Below, piece after piece: positions 1 to 8,746 of a stretch of DNA of 64,000 nucleotides. Under the pieces are notes generated by a model, which saw nothing but the letters and a program-made list of their open reading frames with translations, ran no database searches and was not told the origin of the DNA. The stretch is taken from positions 1,674,001-1,738,000 of the forward strand of contig CAXYMM010000001.1 in assembly GCA_964289745.1 (NCBI GenBank), in the 5' to 3' direction. Position numbers and translations under genes: made by a program. This stretch comes from Ekhidna sp964289745 (GTDB taxonomy: Bacteria; Bacteroidota; Bacteroidia; Cytophagales; Cyclobacteriaceae). Each line of letters opens with the position of its first letter. The first letter of the stretch is position 1.

Positions 1-180
1 TCAAAGTTTATAATTCTATAGAAAAAGAATAAGTAATTCGAAATATAACAACGTCTATAAGCAATAGGGGCTAAAGCGCTTAATCGAAAGATTTTAATGT
101 AAATTATAGTGTGTTGAAATCCGAAAAGTGGTTGCCGAAAAACCGCCACTAACTGTACACAAGACCGATGTAGCACATTC

Positions 181-275
181 TGACCCGTCCTGAATACAGG
201 CTACATAATTTTATCCATTATGTATAAAAACGACAAAGTAATCAGGCGATATTCAGAACCCTTTAAACTGAAAAA
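181..275 (+). mobile_element. Truncated IS3-family insertion sequence, left end
   Basis: An ATG at 220 opens a frame beginning MYKNDKVIRRYSEPFKLK, which resembles the N-terminus of IS3-family OrfA transposases common in Bacteroidota. After about 18 codons the similarity stops and the frame ends near position 330. The bases just before (from TGACCCGTCCTGAATACAGG at 181) look like the terminal repeat and leader of such an element. No helix-turn-helix remainder and no OrfB are present, so this is a dead stub. It sits directly upstream of the restriction operon and may mark the left edge of the island. The family call rests on remembered sequence similarity. Confidence 0.6.
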
Positions 276-328
276 CCAAAAGAGCATGTCTTTTCCTACC
301 CACGAAAATACTGTAAAAATACACATTA

Positions 329-362
329 TTTGACAGTGCAGTTTTACTATCTTTAACTTTTG
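329..362 (+). promoter_or_regulatory. Possible promoter of the XRE/hsd operon
   Basis: TTTG at 329-332 is followed 21 bases later by TAACTTTTG at 354-362. This is close to the Bacteroidota TTTG / TAnnTTTG pattern but has one extra base in the -7 element. It lies 20 bases before the XRE start codon. Weak candidate. Confidence 0.3.
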
Positions 363-382
363 TTTAATGCCATTAAACTCCA

Positions 383-580
383 ATGAACAGAATAAAAAAA
401 GTTCTGAAAGAGAAAGGAATCTCACAAACTTGGCTTGCCAAACAAATGGGCAAAAGTTATAACTCAATAAATGAGTACGCCCGAAATGTGAGACAACCGA
501 GCATTGAGGATTTATACAGAATTGCAAAAATTTTGAACGTTAACGCTAAAGACTTATTGAAAGAAGAAATCAATGACTAA
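383..580 (+). CDS. Small XRE-family HTH regulator (RM controller-like)
   Basis: A 65-residue protein that is essentially one Cro/C1-type helix-turn-helix domain. Residues 10-60 carry the SQTWLAKQMGKS and SINEYARN segments, then the IEDLYRIAKILNV helix typical of the fold. It most likely binds operator DNA near its own promoter and sets the timing of the restriction operon, as controller (C) proteins do in other RM systems; that role is inferred from position. The stop overlaps the hsdR start by 8 bases, implying translational coupling. It could instead be a general XRE repressor. Confidence 0.85.
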   Translation: MNRIKKVLKEKGISQTWLAKQMGKSYNSINEYARNVRQPSIEDLYRIAKILNVNAKDLLKEEIND

Positions 581-3539
581 AGAATCCCAAATAGAAGAAC
601 AGGTGATTCAGCAGCTTGTTGAGTTGAAATACACCTATCGTCCTCATATTAAAGATAAAAAATCGCTGGAACTTAACTTCAAAGAAAAATTTGAAGCACT
701 CAACCGTGTTCGCCTTTCTGATAAGGAATTTTCAAGGTTGAAAGGAGCAATTACAAAGCCTGATGTTTTTGCATCCTCAAAACTTCTACGTGAAAAACAA
801 TATTTTCAAAGAGAAGACGGAACATCACTGCATTACACTTTAGTAAACATCAAAGATTGGTGTAAAAACGATTTTGAAGTCATCAGTCAACTACGAATGA
901 ACACTGAAAATAGCCACCAACGTTATGACGTAATTTTACTAATCAACGGGTTGCCAGTGGTTCAAGTAGAGTTGAAAAAAATCGGTATCTCACCACGAAA
1001 AGCCATGCAGCAAATTGTGGATTACAAAAAAGAACCAGGCAATGGTTATGGTAATTCGCTGATGTGTTTTATGCAATTATTTATTGTAAGCAATCGAACA
1101 AAAACCTGCTATTTTGCTAACAATAAAGATGAGCATTTTCAATTTAATGCAGATGAGCAATTTCTTCCCATTTACGAATTAGCAGATAAGGATAACCAAA
1201 AGATAACCCACCTTGAACCATTCACTAAAGAGTTTTTATCCAAGTGCACCTTGGGTGAAATGATTAGCAAATATATGGTTCTGGTAGAAAGCGAGCAAAA
1301 AATACTGGTGATGCGCCCATACCAAATCTATGCCGTAAAAGCGATTGTCGAATGTATTCACCAAAACAGAGGGAACGGATATATCTGGCATACCACAGGA
1401 AGTGGGAAAACTTTGACTTCCTTTAAAGCATCTACTCTACTAAAAAACAATTCTGATGTTGAAAAATGCCTGTTTGTGGTTGACCGGAAAGACCTTGACC
1501 GGCAAACTCGTGAAGAATTCAATAAATTTCAAGAAGGTAGTGTAGAAGAAAACACCAATACCGAAACGTTGGTAAGAAGACTACTGTCGAGCGATTATGC
1601 TGACAAGATAATTGTTACCACGATTCAAAAATTAGGGATAGCCCTTGACGGGACTCACAAAGTGCAATACCAAAAGAGATTAAAGCCATTAAGTGATAAA
1701 CGCATGGTCTTCATTTTTGATGAGTGTCATCGTTCGCAGTTTGGGGAAAATCACAAAGCCATAAAGGAGTTTTTCCCGAATGCCCAATTGTTTGGTTTTA
1801 CGGGAACACCCATTTTCCCGGATAATGCAGCGTACCATGAAATTAGTGGGGAAGAAAAAATACTGAAAACTACCAAAAACATTTTTGAAAAAGAATTACA
1901 TCGTTATACCATCACACATGCCATTGAAGATAAAAACGTACTGGGTTTTCATATCGACCATTTCAAAGGTCAAGAAACGAATAATAGCAAAACGGGTGAA
2001 GACATACAAAAAGCGGTTGTTAAAACAATTATTGAAAAACACCATGCCGCAACTAGTCAACGTAAGTTCAATGCAATTTTAGCTACAGCTTCTATTAATG
2101 ATGCGATTCAATATTATCACCTTTTTAAAGATCTTCAAGAAGAGAAGGAAAAAAATGACAAGGATTATGTTCGGTTAAACATTGCTTGTGTATTTTCCCC
2201 ACCGGCCGAGGGGAACAAAGACATTCAGCAGATACAAGAAGATTTAGCCCAAGAGAAACAAGATAACCAACAAAACCCTGAAGAGAAGAAAAAAGCATTA
2301 AATGCAATTCTAACAGACTACAACAAGCAGTTTGGGACCGAGCACCGGATCACCGAGTTTGATTTGTACTATCAAGATGTCCAAACCCGGATCAAAGACC
2401 AAAAATTCAGCAACAAAGATTATCCGCATAAAAACAAAATTGACATCATCATTGTCGTCGATATGCTCCTTACAGGGTTTGATTCCAAATACCTCAATAC
2501 CCTGTATGTAGATAAAAACCTGAAATACCACGGATTGATTCAGGCATTTTCTAGAACCAACCGAGTACTCAATGACACCAAACCTTTTGGAAATATTTTA
2601 GAATTTCGTTCACAGCAAGATGCCGTAAACAAAGCCATTACCCTCTTCTCTGGCGAAAAAAATAGTAAAGCAGCTGAAAAAATCTGGATGGTTGATCCTG
2701 CCTCTGAAGTGATTAAAAAATACCAAGGGGCAGTAGAAAAATTAGGCGAATTTATGCACGAGCATGATTTGGCAAACGAACCTCAAGAAGTAGCCAACTT
2801 GCGTGGTGATGGGGCTAAAATTGCTTTCGTCCATAAATTTAAGGAAATACAACGCCTTAAAACCCAACTCGACCAATACACAGACTTAGAGGAAGAACAA
2901 AAAGAAACGATTGAAACGGCTCTACCAAAAGACACCTATCAAGGGTTTAAAAGCTGGTATTTAGAAACCGCCAAAGCATTCAAAAAACGTCAACAAAAAG
3001 AAGGCGAAAATGCACCCGAAGATATCCAACAATTGGATTTTGAATTTTATCTCTTTACCTCTGCGGTGATTGACTATGATTACATCATGAACCTGATTGC
3101 CGACAGGACGCAGCAAAAACCTTCAAAACAAGAAATGACCGAAGCACAAATAATTAGCTTGTTGAAGTCTACTTCTAACCTGATGGATGAGGAAGAAGAT
3201 TTAACCCATTACATCCGTCAAGTGGATTGGAGTAAAGGACAAACGGCTGATGAGCTGAAACAAAACTTTGAAACCTTTAAAATAAAAAAACACGATAAAA
3301 AGTTAGCAAAAATTGCCAGTGACCATGGCTTACAAACCGTAGCCATAAAAGCCTTTGTCGAGCAGATTATGGACCGAATGATTTTTGATGGTGAAAAACT
3401 AACGGAATTAATGGAGCCTTTAGAATTAGGTTGGAAACAACGCATTAAAGCCGAAACGGCATTGATGAGAGATCTGGTGCCACAGCTCAAGAAACTGGCC
3501 CAAGGGCGTGAAATATCGGGATTGGCGGCTTATGAGTAA
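573..3539 (+). CDS. hsdR: Type I restriction enzyme, R (motor/nuclease) subunit
   Basis: A 988-residue HsdR, the ATP-driven translocase and endonuclease subunit that cuts unmethylated DNA away from the recognition site. The N-terminal PD-(D/E)XK nuclease is seen as D119 in DVILLING and E133-x-K135 in VQVELKK. The SF2 helicase core follows: TTGSGKT (Walker A, about 274-280), DECH box at about 383-386 followed by RSQFG, then FGFTGTP. A second RecA-like lobe includes LLTGFDSK and QAFSRTNRV. The C-terminal third is helical and should contact the methylase core. Length is normal and no lesion is seen. Being placed ahead of hsdS and hsdM differs from the common M-S-R or R-M-S order. Confidence 0.95.
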   Translation: MTKESQIEEQVIQQLVELKYTYRPHIKDKKSLELNFKEKFEALNRVRLSDKEFSRLKGAITKPDVFASSKLLREKQYFQREDGTSLHYTLVNIKDWCKNDFEVISQLRMNTENSHQRYDVILLINGLPVVQVELKKIGISPRKAMQQIVDYKKEPGNGYGNSLMCFMQLFIVSNRTKTCYFANNKDEHFQFNADEQFLPIYELADKDNQKITHLEPFTKEFLSKCTLGEMISKYMVLVESEQKILVMRPYQIYAVKAIVECIHQNRGNGYIWHTTGSGKTLTSFKASTLLKNNSDVEKCLFVVDRKDLDRQTREEFNKFQEGSVEENTNTETLVRRLLSSDYADKIIVTTIQKLGIALDGTHKVQYQKRLKPLSDKRMVFIFDECHRSQFGENHKAIKEFFPNAQLFGFTGTPIFPDNAAYHEISGEEKILKTTKNIFEKELHRYTITHAIEDKNVLGFHIDHFKGQETNNSKTGEDIQKAVVKTIIEKHHAATSQRKFNAILATASINDAIQYYHLFKDLQEEKEKNDKDYVRLNIACVFSPPAEGNKDIQQIQEDLAQEKQDNQQNPEEKKKALNAILTDYNKQFGTEHRITEFDLYYQDVQTRIKDQKFSNKDYPHKNKIDIIIVVDMLLTGFDSKYLNTLYVDKNLKYHGLIQAFSRTNRVLNDTKPFGNILEFRSQQDAVNKAITLFSGEKNSKAAEKIWMVDPASEVIKKYQGAVEKLGEFMHEHDLANEPQEVANLRGDGAKIAFVHKFKEIQRLKTQLDQYTDLEEEQKETIETALPKDTYQGFKSWYLETAKAFKKRQQKEGENAPEDIQQLDFEFYLFTSAVIDYDYIMNLIADRTQQKPSKQEMTEAQIISLLKSTSNLMDEEEDLTHYIRQVDWSKGQTADELKQNFETFKIKKHDKKLAKIASDHGLQTVAIKAFVEQIMDRMIFDGEKLTELMEPLELGWKQRIKAETALMRDLVPQLKKLAQGREISGLAAYE

Positions 3540-3559
3540 CCACAAAAACACATGAAATC

Positions 3560-3991
3560 ATGACTAATGATTACGAATATTTAGACCTTTCTGCACTAGA
3601 AAAAGCGTTACAAACCCTGGAAGAAATTTTGAATTTAAGTTTGGATACTGAAAAACAGTACATCAAAGATGCTACAATACAAAGGTTTGAGTACTCCTAT
3701 GAGCTTACAACCAAGATGCTTCGCAGGCATCTAGAAAACATAGCAGACAATCCCGGTGATGTGAAAGAATATAGCTTCCAAGAAGTGATTAGACAGGGAT
3801 ACAACAAAGGCCTTTTAAAAAGCAGTTGGGACATTTGGAAAAATTACCGTGCTTACAGAAACAAAACGTCTCATGGTTATGATGAAAGTGTAGCTAATGA
3901 ACTTATTTTTAATATTCCTAATTTTTTTCACGAAGCACACTATTTTCTAGAACGATTAAAAGCATTTTATGAGACTCGAAATAGACATTAG
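3560..3991 (+). CDS. HEPN-domain toxin, HepT-like (HI0074 family)
   Basis: A 143-residue helical protein of the HI0074 / nucleotidyltransferase substrate-binding family. In type VII toxin-antitoxin pairs this partner is a HEPN RNase toxin silenced when the MNT partner adds AMP to a Tyr. The key motif is intact: R100-NKTS-H105-G-Y107, matching the R-x4-H-x-Y pattern that contains catalytic Arg and His and the modified Tyr. The gene starts 20 bases after hsdR and overlaps the next gene by 23 bases, as expected for a toxin-antitoxin pair. Its place inside a type I RM operon suggests an abortive back-up tied to the RM system; that is inference. Confidence 0.85.
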   Translation: MTNDYEYLDLSALEKALQTLEEILNLSLDTEKQYIKDATIQRFEYSYELTTKMLRRHLENIADNPGDVKEYSFQEVIRQGYNKGLLKSSWDIWKNYRAYRNKTSHGYDESVANELIFNIPNFFHEAHYFLERLKAFYETRNRH

Positions 3992-5537
3992 CCCTAAAGA
4001 ACATGAAATTGTTCTAGGTATCTTACAAAAACACCTAAAGATACCTGCCAAAATTTGGGCATTTGGCAGTCGAGTCAAAAACAAAGCCAAGCGAAATTCC
4101 GACTTGGATTTGGCCATAGAATGTTTTCAAAAGGTAGATGTGGGTTTGTTGACAGACCTAGAAGATGCTTTTACAGATGCGCCCTTGCCTTATAAGGTAG
4201 ATATTGTAGTACTGAAGAAGTTTAAACCCGAATTTGAAAACATCATCAACCAACATAAAATACTTTTAACCGTTGTGGGGAATATACCGAAGTTAAGGTT
4301 TCCTGAGTTTAGGAATAATGGGGAGTGGGTAACAGATACGCTAAATAAGGTTGCAGAATTTAGAAGAGGTAGCTTTCCGCAACCTTATGGCTTACCTGAG
4401 TGGTATGATGATGAAAATGGAATGCCATTTATACAAGTCTATGATGTAGATGATAATTTCAGATTAAAACCTACAACTAAGAGGAGAATTAGTGAACTAG
4501 CAGCTGAACAAAGTGTTTTTATAGAGGAAGGCACTGTAATAATAACTATTCAAGGCTCAATAGGTAGGGTTGCAGTTACACAATATGACGCTTACATCGA
4601 TAGAACACTTTTAATTTTTCAAGATTATCATAAAGAAATTGACAAAACATTCTTTGCATATATTCTTTTTTTGCTTTTTGAAATTGAGAAACAGAAAGCA
4701 CCAGGTGGAATTATCAAAACAATAACAAAAGAGGTTCTTAGTGACTTTGTTATTAGCCTGCCATCAATTCAAGAACAACAACGCATCGCCTCTTGCCTTT
4801 CTACTTTAGATGCTCTTATCACGGCCCACAATGAAAAACTAGCCGCACTTAAAACCCACAAAAAAGGCTTGCTGCAAAACTTGTTTCCCCAAAAAGGGCA
4901 AAAAATGCCTACCTATCGTTTCCCTGAGTTTAGGAATGATGGGGAGTGGGTAACATATTCATTAAATGATTTAACAAAAATTAATCAAGGACTTCAAATT
5001 CCTATTTCCAAACGATTAACTGAAAAAGTAGAGAATAGTTACTTCTATATTACAAATGAATTCTTAAAAGCAAATAGTGATAGAGCTTATTACATACTAA
5101 ACCCTCCAGAAAATGTTATATGTGAAAAAGAAGACGTATTAATGACTAGAACTGGAAATACAGGACAGGTCGTTACAAACGTCCACGGTGCTTTTCATAA
5201 TAATTTTTTCAAGATTCAATTTGATAGAAAAGTTTTAAATAAAAATTTTCTGATTTATTTCCTTAGACAACCAGATACACAAAGAACAATTATGAGTTAC
5301 GCAGGAGCGTCAACTATTCCTGATTTAAATCACTCTGATTTTTATAAGATTTCAATAAATATTCCTGATGTCAAAGAACAGCAAAAAATAGCCAACTGTC
5401 TTTCTGCTTTAGATGCCCTTATCACCGCCCAAACAGATAAAATCGAAAAGTTACAAAAACACAAAAAGGGCTTGCTGCAGGGTTTATTTCCAAAAATAGG
5501 GGATATAGATGAAGCCATTAAAAAGATTAAAAATTAA
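3969..5537 (+). CDS. hsdS: MntA-like nucleotidyltransferase fused to type I specificity subunit HsdS
   Basis: A 522-residue two-part protein. Residues 1 to about 103 form a minimal nucleotidyltransferase: G33-S34, ten residues, then D45-L-D47, and a third Asp at D78 in KVDIVVL, the full metal-binding set of MntA antitoxins. From about I106 (IPKLRFPEF) to the end it is a normal HsdS: target-recognition domain 1, a conserved helical region ending KKGLLQNLFPQ, target-recognition domain 2 starting YRFPEF, and a second helical region ending KKGLLQGLFPK. No stop or usable internal start separates the halves at the junction (about 4275-4290). The MNT half pairs with the HEPN gene upstream; the HsdS half pairs with hsdM 9 bases downstream. 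A lost stop codon between two once-separate genes is the simplest origin; a sequencing error is possible but nothing suggests one. Confidence 0.9.
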   Translation: MRLEIDISPKEHEIVLGILQKHLKIPAKIWAFGSRVKNKAKRNSDLDLAIECFQKVDVGLLTDLEDAFTDAPLPYKVDIVVLKKFKPEFENIINQHKILLTVVGNIPKLRFPEFRNNGEWVTDTLNKVAEFRRGSFPQPYGLPEWYDDENGMPFIQVYDVDDNFRLKPTTKRRISELAAEQSVFIEEGTVIITIQGSIGRVAVTQYDAYIDRTLLIFQDYHKEIDKTFFAYILFLLFEIEKQKAPGGIIKTITKEVLSDFVISLPSIQEQQRIASCLSTLDALITAHNEKLAALKTHKKGLLQNLFPQKGQKMPTYRFPEFRNDGEWVTYSLNDLTKINQGLQIPISKRLTEKVENSYFYITNEFLKANSDRAYYILNPPENVICEKEDVLMTRTGNTGQVVTNVHGAFHNNFFKIQFDRKVLNKNFLIYFLRQPDTQRTIMSYAGASTIPDLNHSDFYKISINIPDVKEQQKIANCLSALDALITAQTDKIEKLQKHKKGLLQGLFPKIGDIDEAIKKIKN

Positions 5538-5546
5538 ATATTAAAA

Positions 5547-7157
5547 ATGACAGAACAAGAAAAAAATGAATTAGGAAAAACCCTCTGGGCCATAGCAGAC
5601 GATTTAAGAGGAGCAATGAACGCGGATTCATTTCGTGATTACATGCTTTCGTTTTTGTTTTTGCGTTACTTATCAGACAACTACGAAAAATCAGCCAAAA
5701 AAGAATTAGGGTTAGACTATCCCAAATTAGCAGAAGATGACAGTCGTCCACCTTTAGGCGTTTGGTATGAGGCCAATCCAAAAGATGTGGCTGAGTTTGA
5801 AAAACAGCTACGTAGAAAGGTGCATTATGTAATCAAGCCAGCATATTTATGGCGGAATATTTTAGAGCTGGCCAGAACCCAAAATGAGGACTTACTCGTC
5901 ACCCTTGAAAAAGGGTTTCACTACATCGAAAATGAATCATTCAAAAATTCATTTCAAGGGCTATTTTCTGAAATCAATTTGAATTCAGAAAAATTAGGAA
6001 AAACCCCAACGGAAAGAAATGAGAAGCTATGTACTATTATTCAAAAAATTGCAGAGGGGATTTCCAATTTTTCAACTGATGCCGACACACTTGGTGATGC
6101 TTATGAATATTTGATAGGGCAGTTTGCCGCAGGTTCTGGGAAAAAGGCAGGAGAATTTTACACCCCACAGCAAATTTCAACCATACTTTCTGAGATTGTC
6201 ACCTTAGACAGTCAATGCCCTACCACCGGCAAGAAAGGTAAATTGGAGAAAGTATTGGATATGGCTTGTGGTTCGGGTTCGTTGTTACTAAACGTAAGAA
6301 AACGAATCAAAGACAATGGGGGCACCGTGGGGAAAATCTTCGGACAAGAAAACAACGTTACCACCTACAACTTAGCAAGAATGAATATGCTACTACATAA
6401 AATGAAAGACAGCGAATTTGAAATATTTCATGGAGACAGCTTAAAAAATGAGTGGGGCATTTTGAATGAAATGAACCCAGGCAAAAAAACGGTTTTTGAT
6501 GCTATTGTCGCCAATCCACCGTTTAGTTTGCGTTGGGAAGCTAGTGATGTCCTGGCTGAAGATTTCCGTTTTAAAGGCTATGGTTTAGCTCCTAAATCCG
6601 CCGCAGATTTTGCTTTTTTATTACATGGCTTCCACTTTCTAAGTAATGAAGGAACGATGGCAATTATTTTACCTCATGGCGTACTGTTTAGAGGTGGTCA
6701 GGAAGAAAAAATCAGAACCAAACTGTTAAAAGACAATAACATTGATGCGGTAATTGGGCTACCGGCAAATCTCTTTTACTCTACTGGAATTCCGGTTTGT
6801 ATTCTAGTATTGAAAAAATGCAAAAAAGAAGATGATGTGCTTTTTATCAACGCAAGTCGGCATTATGCCAAAGGGAAACGCCAAAACTCATTAAATCAAT
6901 CCCATATTGAAAAAATAGTTGACACCTATAAATTTAGAAAACAGGAAGAACGCTATTCTAGAATAGTCTCAATGGAAGAGATGGAAAAAAATGGCTACAA
7001 TTTAAATATTTCACGATACGTAAGCACCGCCGAAGATGAAATCCCTGTGGACTTAGAAGAGGTGAATAAAAGCTTAACTTCAATCAATGAGCAAATTGAA
7101 AAGAAGACGAAAGAACACAATGCGTTTTTGAAAGAGTTAGGATTAAAAACAATATAA
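5547..7157 (+). CDS. hsdM: Type I restriction-modification methyltransferase, M subunit
   Basis: A 536-residue N6-adenine DNA methyltransferase. An N-terminal HsdM helical domain (LWAIADDLRGAMNADSFRDY) is followed by the catalytic domain: AGEFYTPQQIS, the SAM-binding LDMACGSGSLLL at about 236-247, and the catalytic NPPF tetrad near 323. A C-terminal helical region, about 480-536, should pack against HsdS. Last gene of the operon, starting 9 bases after the HsdS stop. Length and motifs are complete, so the complex should be able to methylate its site. Confidence 0.95.
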   Translation: MTEQEKNELGKTLWAIADDLRGAMNADSFRDYMLSFLFLRYLSDNYEKSAKKELGLDYPKLAEDDSRPPLGVWYEANPKDVAEFEKQLRRKVHYVIKPAYLWRNILELARTQNEDLLVTLEKGFHYIENESFKNSFQGLFSEINLNSEKLGKTPTERNEKLCTIIQKIAEGISNFSTDADTLGDAYEYLIGQFAAGSGKKAGEFYTPQQISTILSEIVTLDSQCPTTGKKGKLEKVLDMACGSGSLLLNVRKRIKDNGGTVGKIFGQENNVTTYNLARMNMLLHKMKDSEFEIFHGDSLKNEWGILNEMNPGKKTVFDAIVANPPFSLRWEASDVLAEDFRFKGYGLAPKSAADFAFLLHGFHFLSNEGTMAIILPHGVLFRGGQEEKIRTKLLKDNNIDAVIGLPANLFYSTGIPVCILVLKKCKKEDDVLFINASRHYAKGKRQNSLNQSHIEKIVDTYKFRKQEERYSRIVSMEEMEKNGYNLNISRYVSTAEDEIPVDLEEVNKSLTSINEQIEKKTKEHNAFLKELGLKTI

Positions 7158-7407
7158 AAAGTACTAGCCCATATTCAAGCACCCGGCCGTCCTCATTCTA
7201 AATGATACAGTAAACGGATATTACAACAAGCTCCATCAAAGACCATCGCTTTATATTCATTATTTTGTAGATAATATTTTAAGTAAGATTCTTTCAATAT
7301 ATCCCGAATAATGAATTTATTTTTTTTCGGTTATTAATTAAAATAAGATTGTAAAAAGTAAATTAGTGGTATAATGGCATAAATAAGAAGGGATTAATTC
7401 TAAATAT

Positions 7408-8745
7408 ATGGCAGATAATGAACCAAAACAAGAAACCATAAAACTAAATGAGTTAATAGAAAAAGAACTCGTTATACCACTATATCAACGCCCGTATAAA
7501 TGGACGGAAAAAAATGTTAGTCAGTTACTAGAAGATATTTTTGAGTTTGTTATCGGACAAAATAAAGACTACCGCATTGGCAATATCATTCTTCATAGCG
7601 ATAAGGATAATAAAGATAATGTAGTAGATGGACAACAACGGTTGACGACGATTTGGATATTATTAAAAACGCTAGATAATAATTTTGAAGGCCTATTGGG
7701 GAATCAAGAGTATAAGCATCATATCTCAAAAAATAATATTGTATATAATCATCGTATAATTAAAAAATGGGTTGAAAACAAACTTGATAGTAATGAGAAA
7801 AAATCAGATTTCAAGAGAAAAATCCTTGAGAAGTGTGAATTTGTTCTTTTTACAGTTTTCCAGCAAGATGAGGCATTTCAACTTTTTGACTCTCAGAATT
7901 CAAGAGGAAAAGAACTAGAACCCTTTGACTTGCTAAAAGCATTTCATTTAAGAGAAATGGCTAATGATAGCGAAGAGGATAGAACAAATTGTGTAGAACG
8001 CTGGGAGGCGTCTGTTGATAACGGAACCCTAGATCCTTTATTAAGTAATCATCTTTTTAGAATTAGAAAATGGAGCAAAAACGAATGGGTATATGATTTC
8101 ACAAAAAATGAAATTGAGGAATTTAAAGGCGTTTCACTAAAAGAAAAACCGCAATTCCCTTATGAAAGTACGCTACGAATGTTAGATGGTTTTGTGGAAA
8201 ATGCTCAAAATGATAAGTTTTTAAAAAATCTACAAATCGCTCAGAGGTTTCCATTTCAAATTACAATGCCCATAATAAATGGTAAACGCTTTTTTGAATA
8301 TGTTGATTTCTACATAGTTCGAAGAGAAGAGTTATTTGATCTAGATAAAGAAGATTCTATCAAGGCTAAAATGCCTGAATTTGTAAAATTTTATGAGGAA
8401 ATGTGTGATGGTTATCATGGTTCGGGGCGCTCTGGTGATATTAAGGTTCGCAATCTTTATGATAATATTTTGATGGCGTTTATTGACAAATTTGGATATG
8501 TGCAGGATTTTAAAAATTTTTATGAAGCATTTTTTAAACTTGCCTATGAAATTAGATGCAACAAAAAAAGTATTGATTTAAGAGTAATATTAAATAGTAA
8601 TGCAAGGCAAATATTTAGAGAAATGGATATTTCAGTAAGTCCGGATTTATTGAAAAGCTATCAATATAAAAAATACCAAATCACCTTACCTAAAGATAAG
8701 CAAGTGAAAGGTATTGATGAAATGGCAAAATTTATTGAAGAGTAA
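7408..8745 (+). CDS. DUF262 (GmrS-like) protein lacking the DUF1524 nuclease
   Basis: A 445-residue DUF262 protein. The ParB/Srx-like nucleotide-binding signature is present: IPLYQRPYKW near residue 23, then VVDGQQRLTT with DGQQR at 74-78, then SQNSRGKELEPFDLLKAFHL. DUF262 proteins such as GmrSD and SspE act in restriction of modified or foreign DNA. The C-terminal part shows no H..N..H-type DUF1524 signature, so this may be the sensor or NTPase half of a two-protein system with the next gene, which starts one base after this stop. It lies 250 bases after hsdM in the same direction. The function is inferred from family and neighbourhood. Confidence 0.75.
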   Translation: MADNEPKQETIKLNELIEKELVIPLYQRPYKWTEKNVSQLLEDIFEFVIGQNKDYRIGNIILHSDKDNKDNVVDGQQRLTTIWILLKTLDNNFEGLLGNQEYKHHISKNNIVYNHRIIKKWVENKLDSNEKKSDFKRKILEKCEFVLFTVFQQDEAFQLFDSQNSRGKELEPFDLLKAFHLREMANDSEEDRTNCVERWEASVDNGTLDPLLSNHLFRIRKWSKNEWVYDFTKNEIEEFKGVSLKEKPQFPYESTLRMLDGFVENAQNDKFLKNLQIAQRFPFQITMPIINGKRFFEYVDFYIVRREELFDLDKEDSIKAKMPEFVKFYEEMCDGYHGSGRSGDIKVRNLYDNILMAFIDKFGYVQDFKNFYEAFFKLAYEIRCNKKSIDLRVILNSNARQIFREMDISVSPDLLKSYQYKKYQITLPKDKQVKGIDEMAKFIEE

Positions 8746-8746
8746 T

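Noticed and set aside
201..527. 108-residue minus-strand open frame
   Set aside because: Overlaps the IS stub and the XRE gene on the other strand, and its sequence is low-complexity hydrophobic with no domain.
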